Assembly (NCBI GenBank): GCA_004835665.1
Contig: RBKR01000025.1
Location: 806,001-870,000, forward strand
DNA: 64,000 bases
DNA from: Phoma sp. XZ068
Taxonomy: Eukaryota; Ascomycota; Dothideomycetes; Pleosporales; Didymellaceae
Direction: 5' to 3'
Position numbers and translations under genes: made by a program. Below are positions 13,401 to 25,094 of the stretch, in pieces (position 1 is the stretch's first letter; each line of letters begins with the position of its first letter). The notes beneath the pieces were generated by a model that worked only from the letters and a program-made list of their open reading frames with translations, ran no database searches and was not told where the DNA came from.

Positions 13401-16400
13401 GCAGGGCAGCACGCTATCAAGTGTCGTAACTGTCTCAACACGTGCATCTTGATGAAACCGCCGGCTCATCTCCAGCAAACTTTCCGCTGTATCGATCCCG
13501 TTGCTTTGGGCCCTATATATCCAATGGTGTGTTCACATTTAGAACAGGTACGGCTGGTCTAGAGGAGCCTACCCACCTATCTCCTGCGATTAACGCTCCA
13601 TATTGCGTTGGACTACAAAAAGTAAGGGTAGGTTATCGCACCAAAAAGGAGGCTTAACCAACCAACGATGGCTGGACCAACTCCATCCACTTCAAATTGG
13701 CGAGTTCCGCATGGCTTCATCGGAGCTTTCATGCAACGCACGCGTGTGCCCGACACTTTGCTGCATCAGTACTCTCCTTACGTTAGCGGGCAAGCCTGCC
13801 ACTTCCCGTCGCAGATTGGGGTAGCTGGCCTTCCGCTTTCGAGCGAGTCTGCCAACAACGCGGGTGAGCTTTCAAACTTGCAGTGTGCACATGGCATCCT
13901 AGTCATCTTGAGTAGATTGTAAATAATGGCTCAAGAGCCTGATCGCAGTAATTAATCATCATCTATCAAGTACTGGCGTTGAATTGATGAACCCGCACAA
14001 CGCTTCGAAACTGCCACCAACTATCAGATCAGCGAAGGGCAACTACTTTGACAGCGTATGATCACCATCGAGATCCACGTGAACGACTCCTTCCCTTACC
14101 CAACACTGCACCAGTGAACTTACAACAGCTGACAAACTGAATTCCCACCACTGCCCCGGCAAGAGCGGCATCCCTGCTCGCCACTGGTCCTGCAGGTGCT
14201 GCGCCAACACAGTTCGCGAAGCCAGGCACGACCGGATCGTCATATTTTCCACCATTCCCACCAACATTTTTACATCCAATCACATCCCCAGGGTATCTCG
14301 TATTGATGGCTCGCGATTAGGTCTCCCGATAATACGCGCTGTCATTTCGCTCAAACCCGCTGTTCAGCCGTCCTGACAGGTGAACTAACAAAGGAGCTAA
14401 GATTGCGCTGACCGGACGCGCTGACCGGATAGGTTGCGCGGGATGCAATGGTTGCTGGCGATGTGCAGCTACATGCGGCAGGTACGATGCAGTGACGTGG
14501 ATACAGTGGAGTCAGGTGTCCTCCACGTCCTCCGCGCGCTGGGGGGTGATCTTGAGGAGCACTGAGGGGCGAGCTTGTCGTTATTCCTGTTTGCTGAAGG
14601 GTTCGCTGTGGGGTTCTTGCTTTTGACCGTGTGACACAAGAGGTGGGAATATGCTGCTGCTAAGCATTTGGGGACGTTGCTGCGAGCTTACCCCACTTTC
14701 TCTGCCTGCACTGTTGATATTGTGGTCAGTCATACTCTGTGTCCTGTTTAGAGAACGGAAGCTTAGCAACTAGGTGACTGGAATGGCTTCCCTCTTCTTC
14801 ATCATGTCCGGCGTTCTTTCAAACTGCACTCCCTCGTCCTTAGATACGGCGACATCCATTACGCAGAGGAGTTTATGCCAATCCTCCTGAGTTTTACGGC
14901 TTTAGGATTGGAAGATATTATAGGACGCGTCACCTTGGCTACGTAGCCATTCTTCGTACTTCTGCTTTGCAAAGTGTCGTGCTTTTCATATGCTCACTGC
15001 AGCTCACTCATGCCTTTCAGTGTCAAGTCCGAACACGGCAGAAATTACTCGCTGCAAAACTTTGATAAAGAGCGGCATTTTGGTGTTACTGTACAGCTGA
15101 CTTCCGGCGCGGTATAAGTATACACTGTGAATCATGAAGAAGGATACGAAGTGTGCGCTTCGTATCGGTCTGGTATTTCACTTATATTTCAATGAAGCGC
15201 AGAGATCGTAGAGCAGAAGACTAATGTCATCTTGGCTTTAGATAAGGTGCCGTGAATTAGTCTGAGGATATGAGCCCATTTCTGACCTTTTCAATGTAGA
15301 CTCGGTGGTCGGTGCTGTCCCTGTGGCTTCTACCGCGCCAGGATTCTGATTATTGATCAGCTTTTTTTGACCTTTGGGTTCATCTGTAGCTTTGGATATA
15401 ATACTTTGCAAGCAATGGAGACTGCAAGCAAACTTGTAGTCCCGCTCGATCCAGGGGTGCCATCCCAGCATCTTGTTCTAGATTCCCCCATATAATAGTT
15501 CTATATCATCGCACTGTCTTCGAACTTTGGCAGTGTCAAATAGTCCGGCTAAGGCACCGTCCCTTGACTTTGGGGAACAATAAAATCGTGTAAGTCAGCC
15601 CTGGCACATCACATCGTTGCAAAACGTGGACACGCGTTACATTGCCAGCGCGCTCCGCGTTACTGAATCAACATAAACGTAGTTTCCAGACGTTCGTTCT
15701 TTGCTTTTTGAAAAGTTTAGTTCAATGGAGATAGGGTCGTTGGTTGTTTGTGTGCTTATTCACAGTCGATATTCGTGTTGTGATTATTATCACTCGTTCC
15801 AGGAAATCTAAATACTGTCAGAAAATGCACATGAAGTAAATTACACAGACTCATGGAAGAAATTGACTGAATAACGCCCAGAGTATCCAGACGTACGATC
15901 CAAACATGCCTGCCGCCTTTTGCATGGTTACTCCTGTTCGCAAGCCTCCTATAATCTATCAATACATTCTTCCACCCAAATCGCTACACGATTTCCGCAG
16001 ATGCTTCAACCATTAGCAATATAGGATAGATTAACCCCCGCGTAGTTTGAGCGATGAGATAAAAATTACCAAACAACCTAGGTATCCTGCCGACGTCATC
16101 AAGTGTCTTTGAAAACATTAAGTTCTCATATTTCTTGGAAGCAGGAAACAGCGAAAAGCTGACTGCTCTGCCCAAAATCGTCAGTAATAAAATCAGAATG
16201 TAGATTCAGAGTCGAGCCAATATAATGTTCGGTAATAAACAGTGCATCAAACACACCGTGTCGAACAGTTCTAGTTCCTCCGACCTCATCTCATAAATCA
16301 TCGCCAACGCTTTCACATTCCAATCACCAAAGCCGTCTCCATACCATCTCCTGTGACAGCGTTGAGTGCATTCAACTCCAAACCTACGCATGGAAGAGAT

Positions 16401-17220
16401 AAATCCCAATCATGTGCATGGAGCGGCTCAAATACATTAAAACATTCGCGTAAATTGCCTACTGAGATCTCTGAAATCACCAGCATTGCAACGAGGTGCA
16501 AAAGAAAAAAGGCGAAAAGCAGGGGAGCCTTTGTAATCATCTCAACATCCTTACTGGGTACTGCCATGCATGTAACAGTCTTTTCAGTTTTGTACCCACC
16601 TTCGATAACTTCTACAAGTTGAAATTTGAACCAAGAAAATATACACATAATAGGCCTATGTTTCCGCGAGGGAGAAGCGACCACTGTAACCATAATAGTA
16701 GACCGACTTGCCTTAATCTTGAATCGGGCCGACTGACCCGTGCCCGGAAGCATTTTAGTAATTATGACACTGGACAAAGGACATACCGGAGCTAAGGACC
16801 GACGTTATTGTCTCTGAGGCTGGTGAGGCACGTATGCGTCGGTGAGTTGTCTTGGAGAGACTGGCTACACCCTATCCCTCGCTCGAGATAGTGTGTTTAT
16901 GTCCGCGGACATCGGTTGCTGCCGCTTACATGTGCGGACAAATTGGTAGCTCTGTATCGCGCTTGATAATACACCACAAAATGCACAGAATGTGCAATTG
17001 TACATCAATGGTAACGACTTCAATGTTCGTAAGCATCCATTACCAGACTAGAGAGTGTACCACGGACCACGGTATCGTCTACGAAGACAGATACAAATGT
17101 GGTTGCACCACGCTGAAAATGTCACGGAAGATCTTATCATCACAACGGCAATACTCAGAATAAACACGACAACCTAGAAAGATACCTCCGCGTTCTTACA
17201 AATACTCCTCAAGTCACGAA
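7413..17220. other. Gene-poor block of 9.8 kb
   Basis: No gene is supported across this stretch. Left to right: the homeobox upstream region; a GC-richer part (about 8-11 kb) with long but incoherent overlapping ORFs on both strands; a segment near 11171-11640 whose minus strand carries two Cys-rich open stretches (listed separately); and a more AT-rich part (about 14.5-16.8 kb). I see no intact transposase, reverse transcriptase or terminal repeats. A 10-bp inverted repeat sits at 12520-12529 and 12562-12571. The last few hundred bases should hold the alcohol dehydrogenase promoter. Confidence 0.5.
11171..11640 (-). pseudogene. Possible exons or relic of a Cys-rich protein
   Basis: On the minus strand an open stretch from about 11640 to 11482 includes VERGGCAFNRKIGVELKATY. 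A second, from about 11460 to the stop at 11171, includes CEFTTTFYQNCNRLHLEAG, VVQLPASVFKGLSPRNRVVV and DVVNIG. The composition (alternating hydrophobic beta-like runs, paired cysteines) resembles an extracellular protein more than random translation. A GTAGTC...GCGAG stretch between them could be an intron. I see no start codon, signal peptide or upstream exon, and I cannot name a family. It may be a decayed gene or chance. Confidence 0.2.
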
Positions 17221-18745
17221 ATGGCTCGCTCGATCCCAAAGACAGCTCGTGCAGTTGTACTTGAAAGTGCTGGGGCTCCATGGGCCATCAAAGAGGTTCC
17301 AGTTCCTGAACCTCAGCAGGGTGAGGTATGTAAGACCTTATAGAGAAGTTCGATACTTGCTACCCGGCCGGCGATGCGAGACTCATCCAATGTTATTCAG
17401 CAAGTTAGATGGCGAAGCATAGAAGTTTCGAGCGCTCTATTCATCAATAAATTCCTCAGAACAATGCTGAAAACCGAAGGTTCTGATCAAAGTACTCGCC
17501 TGTGGTGTGTGCCATTCGGATTCATTCTTGCAGCAGGGTGCCTTTGGGCCAATGTGAGCTCGCATGTTCGACCGTTATTGATACGAGAGCTTACCAGACA
17601 TAGGGCGTCTTTCCCTCGCACTCCTGGGCATGAGATGATTGGAGACATTGTTGCGGTAGGCCCTGCAGAGAAGAAGTGGCAGGTGGGCGACCGCGTTGGT
17701 GGAGCGTGGCATGGAGGACACGACGGGACTTGCAAAACGTGCAATCGCGGTCTGTTTCAGATGTGCGATAATGCAGTTGCAAACGGTATCAACAGAGATG
17801 GTGGATGTAAGTACAGCCCATTGTCCTTGGCAAACGATCTTTAATGTATCGATACAAACGCACGGCTGGCGAAGGTTAGCAATCATAACAATAAGAGCTA
17901 ACTATGATGTTTAGATGCCGAGTACTGCATTCTGCGTACTGAGGCGGCTGTTCGAGTCCCGACTGAAGTGGACCCTGCTGAATACGCCCCAATGCTTTGC
18001 GCAGGTGTCACTACATACAACTCTCTTAGGAACATGAAAGTCGTTGCAGGCGACGTTGTGGCAGTTCAGGGCCTCGGAGGTTTGGGCCACTTGGCTATCC
18101 AGTATGCGCGCAAGATGGGTTTCCGTACGGTAGCATTGTCGACCAGCGAGTCGAAGAGGGAATTTGCGAGGGAACTTGGAGCAAATGACTTCATCAACAC
18201 CAGCAAGGAGGATGCCGCTGAGGCACTTCAGAAGTTGGGTGGTGCAAGCTGCATCATTGTGACTGCACCAAACCCCCAAATCATGGGCCCACTGGTAGGC
18301 GGACTTGGGCCGCTCGGCAAACTCTTGATTCTTGCAGGTAAATGTCTGAAGTCTCTCTTTTAAGATTGGATGTTTTCAGGTGTCAGGACTGCCTTGTCAA
18401 ACCTCGCGCTAGGAAATCCTGAAGTGGTATCTGAACAGAGAAGATACTGGATAACATGCTAACTTACCGACAGCTGCAGGGGATATTCCTGTGAACACGC
18501 TCACGCTCATAGCAAAGGCAAGTCAACCACGCCGTTGAGATGTAATAGGCTGACTGTTGCAGGGGGCTTCTGTTCACGGATGGCCGGCCGGCCATGCACT
18601 CGATTCGGAAGAAGCGATGTCGTTTGCGAAGCATCAAAGCGTAAACTGCATGGTGGAGAGGTTCCCATTCGACAAGGTCGAGGAAGCGATCCAGCACATG
18701 GAATCTGGAAAAGCCCGATTCAGGTCTGTCCTAGTGATGGGTTAG
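17221..18745 (+). CDS. Zinc-type alcohol dehydrogenase-like (MDR) oxidoreductase
   Basis: Cytosolic NAD(P)-dependent medium-chain dehydrogenase, likely acting on an alcohol or aldehyde. Exons 17221-17325, 17480-17553, 17604-17806, 17915-18337, 18474-18517 and 18563-18745 give 343 aa. The GroES-like domain carries the zinc motif CGVCHSDSF and PRTPGHEMIGDIVAVG; cysteines of HDGTCKTCNRGLFQMCDN follow. The Rossmann fold has VVAVQGLGGLGHLAIQYA. The C-terminus contains IPVNTLTLIAKGASVHGWPA. Intron 5 (18518-18562) is GC-AG: exon-intron boundary AAG/GCAAGT, branch CTGAC, acceptor TTGCAG; no GT donor gives the conserved join. Intron 1 (154 nt, acceptor CCGAAG with a poor pyrimidine tract) and intron 4 (136 nt) are long for this window. 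The family is certain; substrate unknown. Confidence 0.87.
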
Positions 18746-19109
18746 GTGACGGTTGAATTATGCGAGGTCTGATGTCAATGGCAGACAGCCTGATAGTCCT
18801 GAAGTCTAAAGTTTATTGAGCTACCATTCGCAGAGGTTCCTAGCATTAAATGTCAAACCTGATAATATCTAGTCGCACTGCTGGCTACACATCCATGATT
18901 CTGCTTTTGCACCGATGAGCATAGCGTTAAGAGTTGTCCCAAATAGGCGGGCTGCGGAGAGATGCAGTCTAGAGGCGCTCAATGAGGGGATGGACGACTG
19001 AAAGTGTTTGAGGAAAACTTGAAATTCACTTGAGAATGGAGGAGCTCGTGCGGGGATTCGTTATTCCCAATCTTTGGTAAACGTATCGGCGACGTGTTCC
19101 GAAGAACCA
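18746..19109. other. Convergent intergenic spacer
   Basis: These 364 bp lie between the 3' ends of the alcohol dehydrogenase (+) and OsmC (-) genes. I see only probable UTR sequence. Confidence 0.5.
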
Positions 19110-19718
19110 TCAGTATTTGCTGCCATGCATGATCTCCCTCTCAATGCCATCCTCCTGCTTCCCGCTTCCAATCATAACCACGCCAATGCTAGGCTTCTTG
19201 ACCAGTGTCTGCAGCACTACACAGTACCTCTCCGTCAACTTGCCCAACTTCTCAAGATCATCCTCGTTGACCTCGCTCCCGTCCTCCTTCTCCCCAAACT
19301 TCACATTAAATTGCAACCGTATACCTGTGATCCCCACGGGCGCATTCCTATCGACGCCCATTGTCCCTTTGAAATCGAGATCGCCTTCTGCAGTCACCGT
19401 GCCAGATTTTACGGGAAGACCAAGTGCAGTCGCAACAGCCTTGAGTGTGACGCCTGAGCAGGCTACCAGAGCGTCAAGCAGCATGTCGCCAGAGCACAAT
19501 TCTCCTGAGACGGAGAAATCGTCACCGCCGGCTTTGGGATGCAAGCCTGCGACTCGAGAAGCTTCCTTGACAGCGGCGCCGGTGGAGAGCTTGCATGTTA
19601 TCGAGGAAGAGTCGAGAGAGCCGGTTGACTTGAGGGTTACGATTGCGGAGGAGGGATCTTTGCGGTAGCCATCTTTGATAGGAGCTTGCTTCTCGCGGAG
19701 GGCTTGGGCGGCGGACAT
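19110..19718 (-). CDS. OsmC/Ohr-family protein
   Basis: Member of the OsmC-like family, whose characterised members reduce organic hydroperoxides with a pair of cysteines. Single exon, 202 aa, starting at the MSAAQALREKQAPIKDGY methionine at 19718. An in-frame ATG 15 codons upstream is possible but adds a sequence unlike the family. The core shows GGDDFSVSGELCSGDMLLDA followed by LVACSGVTLKAVATALGLPV, where the two cysteines match the family's redox pair; next come a DLDFKGTMGVD strand and a C-terminal helix with ERYCVVLQTL. Length matches fungal members. It is convergent with the alcohol dehydrogenase and divergent from the secreted-protein gene. The actual substrate is unknown. Confidence 0.85.
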   Translation of the reverse strand: MSAAQALREKQAPIKDGYRKDPSSAIVTLKSTGSLDSSSITCKLSTGAAVKEASRVAGLHPKAGGDDFSVSGELCSGDMLLDALVACSGVTLKAVATALGLPVKSGTVTAEGDLDFKGTMGVDRNAPVGITGIRLQFNVKFGEKEDGSEVNEDDLEKLGKLTERYCVVLQTLVKKPSIGVVMIGSGKQEDGIEREIMHGSKY

Positions 19719-20768
19719 TGTGAGATTCTTAGACGAGTGCTTGAGACAGGAAGGTTGGAACAAGCCTTGGAGACAAGTAAAACTGCTAAAGCAATTGAAA
19801 GTATTTCTAGAGTACGGGAGATGCTAATAGGGATATGGCTGGGGTACAAATGTACCCCGCGGGGGAAAGGGAGCTATGCAGCTGCCCCCGCCTCGCCTTT
19901 CGAGCGAGCCATCAAAGAGGAAGGCGCTTAGGTCCAGACTGCCTTCATGATCTGGTACGACGTGGCGCGTTCATCTGGGGTACTTAGACACGGCGATGCT
20001 AGCGACGTTGCGGGGTGTAAATCAAGGTCGTGAACCTTAAGAGCATGCTAGAAGATAATAATTAGATGCTTCGGCTAGGCGGAATCTTAGCGTACCTGCC
20101 CGATACGGCAAGACTTTAGAACCGTTGATTCATGTCACTTTTGCAAAGCACTAAACAAAGATTGACTAGCGCGCCCGCTGCGAAAAGTCGTCTTTCGCAT
20201 TGGGCTGCCGCTTCACGCCGATACACATTTGAAAGTTGTCTTTGCGTGCACAATGCCCTGTGTATTTCACGAGACTGTAAGACCTGCAGTTTTATTGGTA
20301 GCATCTCGCTGAGGGTGTGGTCCTGTACCTGATCGTCAGGGACAAATTTTCAGATCGACATTGTCAAAAGTGGAGAAAATGAACCGCTGATGGGTGATGC
20401 GAGGTCAAGCACTCCGTTCGGCAATGTTGTTGGATGGGGAAGTGTGGAATAGTGGATGGACCGCGTCAGTCCTCCACGCCGAGGTCTCAACATTGGCTAC
20501 AAACCGAAAGTTACGCGCAACGGGTGGGCATCAACCATTGCCACTTTAGGTCCAGAGTTACCCTTTCGACCCTCATTCTTTGTAAACGTACTGCACATTC
20601 GCTGGTTCACATCATTCCCTGCAAAATCTCTTAATTTTAACATCTCCGCATACATCATTTTCGCTCTTGCCGTTCTTGTTACTCGCTCTATATCAAGTAC
20701 GACCTGCCCCTTCTTTTTTCCTATCAGCAACACATTCATTTGTTTTACTCAACCACACTCCTTCCATT
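19719..20768. other. Divergent intergenic region
   Basis: About 1.05 kb separates the OsmC (-) and secreted-protein (+) starts, so it should carry both promoters. A pyrimidine-rich tract (about 20680-20765) lies just before the ATG at 20769, typical of fungal promoters and leaders. No further gene is supported. Confidence 0.5.
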
Positions 20769-21500
20769 ATGAAGTCATTCTCTACAATTGCTTTGCTCCT
20801 CACAGGTGGGCTGGTCCCCACGGCACTGGCTGTACCTCACCAACACGTAGCCCGCCATGGCCACTCTGGCAAACGTGACACAAGCGGCACGATTGCTCTC
20901 GACTCCCATGTCGAATATTCCTCCTCTATGGGTGTGATCGGGTGCCTCATCGACACCAACCGTGTCGCCTATTTCCCCTTATCTCCCCCTTGCTCGGACC
21001 CGTGCATCAAACTCACTGCTCCAAACGGTAACACCATCAACGTCCTGCACATCGATCAGTCTGGCGGAAGCTACGACATCAGCATGGATGCGTACAAGAC
21101 GTTGAAATATGGCTCCGACTGGAAGTCCGTGAACACTCTGCCGGACGCCAAGTGGGACGGCGTCCAGTACGAGTATGTTTCCATGGACCAGTGCTCGGAC
21201 ATCCTGCCGGAGGGAAAACTGCCAGTCATTGCGAAGAGCCCGAACAAGTACGTCGAGTGTGCTGCTTCGGAGCCTGATTCTTTCTGGGCAAAGAACACTC
21301 AGTTTTACGACATCGATGATGCGCGTTGCCTGCGTGGCGTCATGCAGAAGTGCGATATGGTGCCGCCCAACAACACGCCGACTTGTGCGAATGGGCAGAT
21401 GGCAGGAATGAGCGGGCAGAACCCTCTCGATGGAGTGGAGCCGGTAACTGATGTTACAGCGGCTGGAGAGGAGGTGACTGCCGACAGGCCCTCCGTTTAA
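20769..21500 (+). CDS. Small secreted Cys-rich protein, DPBB/RlpA-like
   Basis: Predicted secreted protein of 243 aa, no intron. I chose the ATG at 20769 because it opens a clear signal peptide (MKSFSTIALLLTGGLVPTAL, cleavage near ALA). A dibasic KR at residues 35-36 is a likely Kex2 site, giving a mature chain starting DTSGTIALDSHVEY. The mature part has eight cysteines. The segment NVLHIDQSGGSYDISMDAYK resembles the end of double-psi beta-barrel (RlpA/barwin-like) domains, where a D-[IL]-S-x-x-A/Y motif is typical. The C-terminal tail is low-complexity and acidic. Such proteins are often apoplastic or effector-like in plant-associated fungi, but nothing here proves a host role. Fold assignment is inference. 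Confidence 0.75.
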   Translation: MKSFSTIALLLTGGLVPTALAVPHQHVARHGHSGKRDTSGTIALDSHVEYSSSMGVIGCLIDTNRVAYFPLSPPCSDPCIKLTAPNGNTINVLHIDQSGGSYDISMDAYKTLKYGSDWKSVNTLPDAKWDGVQYEYVSMDQCSDILPEGKLPVIAKSPNKYVECAASEPDSFWAKNTQFYDIDDARCLRGVMQKCDMVPPNNTPTCANGQMAGMSGQNPLDGVEPVTDVTAAGEEVTADRPSV

Positions 21501-21888
21501 GCCGACATGGTTCTTCACCTACGTTTGTGACGCTTAGGTAGACCCTTTCCCTCTTTTGGTGTCATTCCTGATCGAAGTACCGCTTTATTTCGGTCAGGTT
21601 TGACATCCTTTGGGTCTGATCTTTATGCACCACATTCATTACGGTCGTTACGAAGTCACGATTTGAAACCCGAACTTGGAAAACAAGTACTTAGATTACA
21701 ATACCTGAATAAGAACGTTAGATTCTGCCATATGCTGTCGGTATAGTCACACTGCAAAAATGGATCAGCATGATGTATACCTACTTGATTGAAGAGCTCC
21801 TTGCAGATAAGTTTGTAAACCATCGTCACCCTTCATGGTCAGGTGATAGTTTAGAGGCTTAACAAAAACGTCTCTGTAATTGATAGAA
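21501..21888. other. Convergent intergenic spacer
   Basis: These 388 bp lie between the 3' ends of the secreted-protein gene and the DUF6536-like gene; probably UTRs only. Confidence 0.5.
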
Positions 21889-24226
21889 CTAACGATATTT
21901 CTCTCCAACCTTGGCCTTTGTGAGTTTCCCAGCCGTAATAGCGCAATGCGCGTACCCTTCGCCATTAACTTCTTCGACCACACCCCACTTGACCTTCTTG
22001 AGATGCATATCACCGTTTTCATCTTTGGGCGAATGACACGCTGCGCTGATTACAAGGCTGCAAGAGGACGCCATGGGTATCCTCTGCTGCATGTGACGGT
22101 TTCCAATCATGCCCACGGCGCAAACCAGCACGAGGGCGACAGCAAAGAAAACCAACAGACTCAAGCGAGAGTATCCACAAGCTGTCTTGGATTTCTCGCT
22201 CACGATGTTGTTGTCGCGATCAACGACGTTCATGCGTACGAGGAAGAAGCTCTGCGAGAGCAGCCAGTGGAGGATGCCGCTGGTGAAGATGAGTGGTGCC
22301 GCCCATCTATATGGTAATTGCAGAAAGTATGTGCTGCGTTGATTTCCCTCGGGCTTTGTGACTCTGAGACCTTTCCTGGTTTGCGCGATGTTGTTCCATT
22401 CTTGAGCGCTGGCCATCGATGTGCAGATGCCATTCAGAGCTAAATAGCAGAAGGATAGGATGATCTGGGGAAGATTCACGATCCAGGCGTTGAGCAGAGG
22501 TCCTGAGCCGAAGGGTAAAACGTCATCGGAGTCGGTGCCCCAGGAGCGCAACATGGAGTAGCCGCTGCTGACCCTACCAGTGAAGGGCAGGGTAATGCAT
22601 GCAGACAATACGCAACAGAACCTGCTCAACGTCAGTAAAGAGAGTTATGATCATACAAAGTACCTACAGTAGCGCATAGAAAACTTGTCTGTCCTCTCCC
22701 ATGAGAGCAAAGAACCGACGTCGCTGCGGTAGCCAGACGCCATCGACACGAAGCATATGAGTTTCCAGCTCTTCACCCTCAAGCTGGTGATATGGCATAT
22801 AGCCAAGCTTGTAAAGCATTTCATCTTTACCCAGCATACAATGCGACCGTGTAATGGGATCGGGGTGATGCAAGAACGAAACGACACTATCGCCGAGGGT
22901 GACAACGTAGGTGGATCGATCGATGATAAGCGTCCAAATCATCACACCCAATTTTACTGTGTTACATGCAACGACGACAAGAATGTACGTCAAACTCAAC
23001 TGGAGGCGACTGTCTGCGGGTTTAGCTTGCGAAAATGCATGATCGACGTGCGCAGAAATTGGCCAGACTGTAGAGTTGAGCCCATTGTTTGCGGTGGCAA
23101 GGCGGTAAGCTGTATCGTATCTGATCCAATCTGGAGACTCCAACGTGAGGGTTCGCAAAAGCTCTTGATTGCTATTATTAATCTGTAGCGGAAAGTAGTT
23201 CGTTATGTTAATGCTCATCAAGTCGGGTGAGAGGGCGAAGCCAAAACGGTCGATAACGAGGAATAGATCTCCATGCTCTGCGACGTACTTGGTGTCGTAA
23301 ACGCTCCGCCAGGTTGAACCAAGGAATTTTGGGTACGTGACATTGTCGGCATTCATCTTGGCCCAAGCTGGAGTTCCACTCTGAATAGTTACGACATTAT
23401 ATTCGCTGAATGTAGCTATCTGGAAGATTGAGGCGTTGTAACTGGCTTTTGTCAGCCGAGCAAAGGATCTGGATCGCGGAGGCCCTTACAAGAGGTGGAG
23501 CGGGATTGAAGAAAAGGCCAGAACCAGGGATAGAGCAGCGCGTTGTCGGGGTATGCGCCTAAGATTTCGAAAGCTTAGTATACCTATATCAAACCACTGG
23601 CCCTTTTGATGCGTTCTATCAATGTCGTCTCGGGTCGGCGAGCTCAATACTTGCATGGTGTAATTACTAGCAGCCAACAACATTGTGCTGAAGGCGTTGA
23701 TAAACAGATGGAATGTCGTACTCCACCGTGACATTTCCTTTGCAGGACCGACCTTGAGATCTGCTATACCGCCTCGATAACCATTCTCTGTCGTGCCGCC
23801 GTAAATCGCTAGAGCTACGTTGACGCACAACACAAACGCAGACATGCAGCTGCCAAGAAGTACTCCCATGCGCCACCCGTAGTAGCGACTTTGTCGTGAC
23901 CAGGCATTGAACCGCGAATTAGAGCGCTCCAGAAACCCGAAAAACCGATGCACAGCTCTCTCGACCCAGGTTCGCTCAGATAACGAAGTGTGATCTTGAT
24001 CTTGCACAGTCTCGGGGTTCTGGGACGATGCGAGAGAAACCGAGCTATCAGAAGAGCCTCGTCGTGGTAGTGGAACCCTTGCTGTATTTTGAGCTGCAAC
24101 TGTGACGCTATTCAGTTCGATTACTTCAAGCTCGATAGTAGAACGTTCAGGATCGCATGAGATATCGTCGTGGTGTCCAGACAATGGCATCAGAGTGTAC
24201 TGTTGCCGGTCTGGATGCGGCTCCAT
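21889..24226 (-). CDS. Large multi-pass membrane protein, DUF6536-like
   Basis: Integral membrane protein of unknown function. Exons 24226-23490, 23441-22668 and 22621-21889 give 747 aa. Introns are 48 nt (GTAAGG...AGCCAG) and 46 nt (GTAGGT...GAGCAG); each has to be spliced because a stop codon lies at or near the donor. A cytosolic, Ser/Pro-rich N-terminus of about 100 residues precedes YYGWRMGVLLGSCMSAFVLC (first membrane span). Family-typical features follow: STTFHLFINAFSTMLLAASN, NYTMQVLSSPTRDDID, WFDIGILSFRNLRRI, SSIPLHLFYNASIF, then a large extracytosolic loop with several N-glycosylation sequons (NVT, NIT, NST). Five or more hydrophobic segments occur in the C-terminal half. This architecture matches the fungal DUF6536 group, abundant in Pezizomycotina; no function is established for it. 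Confidence 0.85.
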
Positions 24227-25094
24227 TGCTACGTCTGATTAGGGAAGAACGGTGAGAGTTCTAACGAAAGGCTGAAGATGTGGCTGCCAATGTAATTGTA
24301 TGCTCGACGTTGTGCTGCGCCATCTGATCTACGAAACGGCACCATACTCTATGTGTACAGCAACGGGCACATAACGGCTTCGATAGGTGCTGCATATGCT
24401 TGTATAGGGTTGGCCTTAAAAAAAGCCTGCAGCTCCTGGGTGCCTAAGGCTGGGGGCCGAAACATCAACCCCAAGTTCGAGAGGTGCGTGGCGTAACTCC
24501 AGCCTCACAGAATCCGGTGTCAGCGGGGAGATTAGCTCGTCATGTCACCTTGTCTCAACTATCAGAGAACGACCCCACTCTTGTACTTTCAATAGAGCGC
24601 TTATCCAGGAGCGGCCAGAACCCTAGTGTAAACGGTAGTGCAAGACGCGCCGAGGCGAAGCGAAAAGATAGACAGTAAAGCTGCCCGTATATTCATGGCC
24701 GCGTTAATTGCCAAGCAGCATCGATTCCAGTTGCCCATAGGTTGTACAGGCTGAGTTCGCGTTACGGTTGAGAAGGCAGGAACTCAGCTGCGGGTCTAGC
24801 TTCCCCTTACAACTGGCGCGATAATCTCTTCTTGCTTGTACATCTGACGCAACAGCAAGGATTCAGAATCCGGTAATATTCCGCTACTGATCATCGTTGT
24901 CGCGAGAAAGTGCGAGAAGGGTGGAGAGGGTTCACGTGAACGATGCTGCAGCCGCGGGAACGCTAGTTGATTGGCACGAGCACGCGTCATATGCATCTGA
25001 AGCTTACCTTGAACCTCCAACATCGCCTCACCCATCCACACACCTCTCTTGTAGCTGCGCATCGCATCGCACGCAACCGCAACACTTTATCGCG
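24227..25094. other. Divergent intergenic region
   Basis: These 868 bp lie between the starts of the DUF6536-like gene (-) and the Bax-inhibitor gene (+) and should hold both promoters. ORFs here are short and unconvincing. Confidence 0.5.

Noticed and set aside
15143..15166. Perfect 9-bp stem, 6-nt loop hairpin in the gene-poor block
   Set aside because: By rough expectation, one or two such hairpins occur by chance in 64 kb, and it has no context suggesting an RNA gene or terminator.
17221..19718. Possible metabolic cluster of alcohol dehydrogenase plus OsmC-like protein
   Set aside because: The two genes are convergent, no backbone biosynthetic enzyme, transporter or pathway regulator is adjacent, and both families are common as stand-alone genes.
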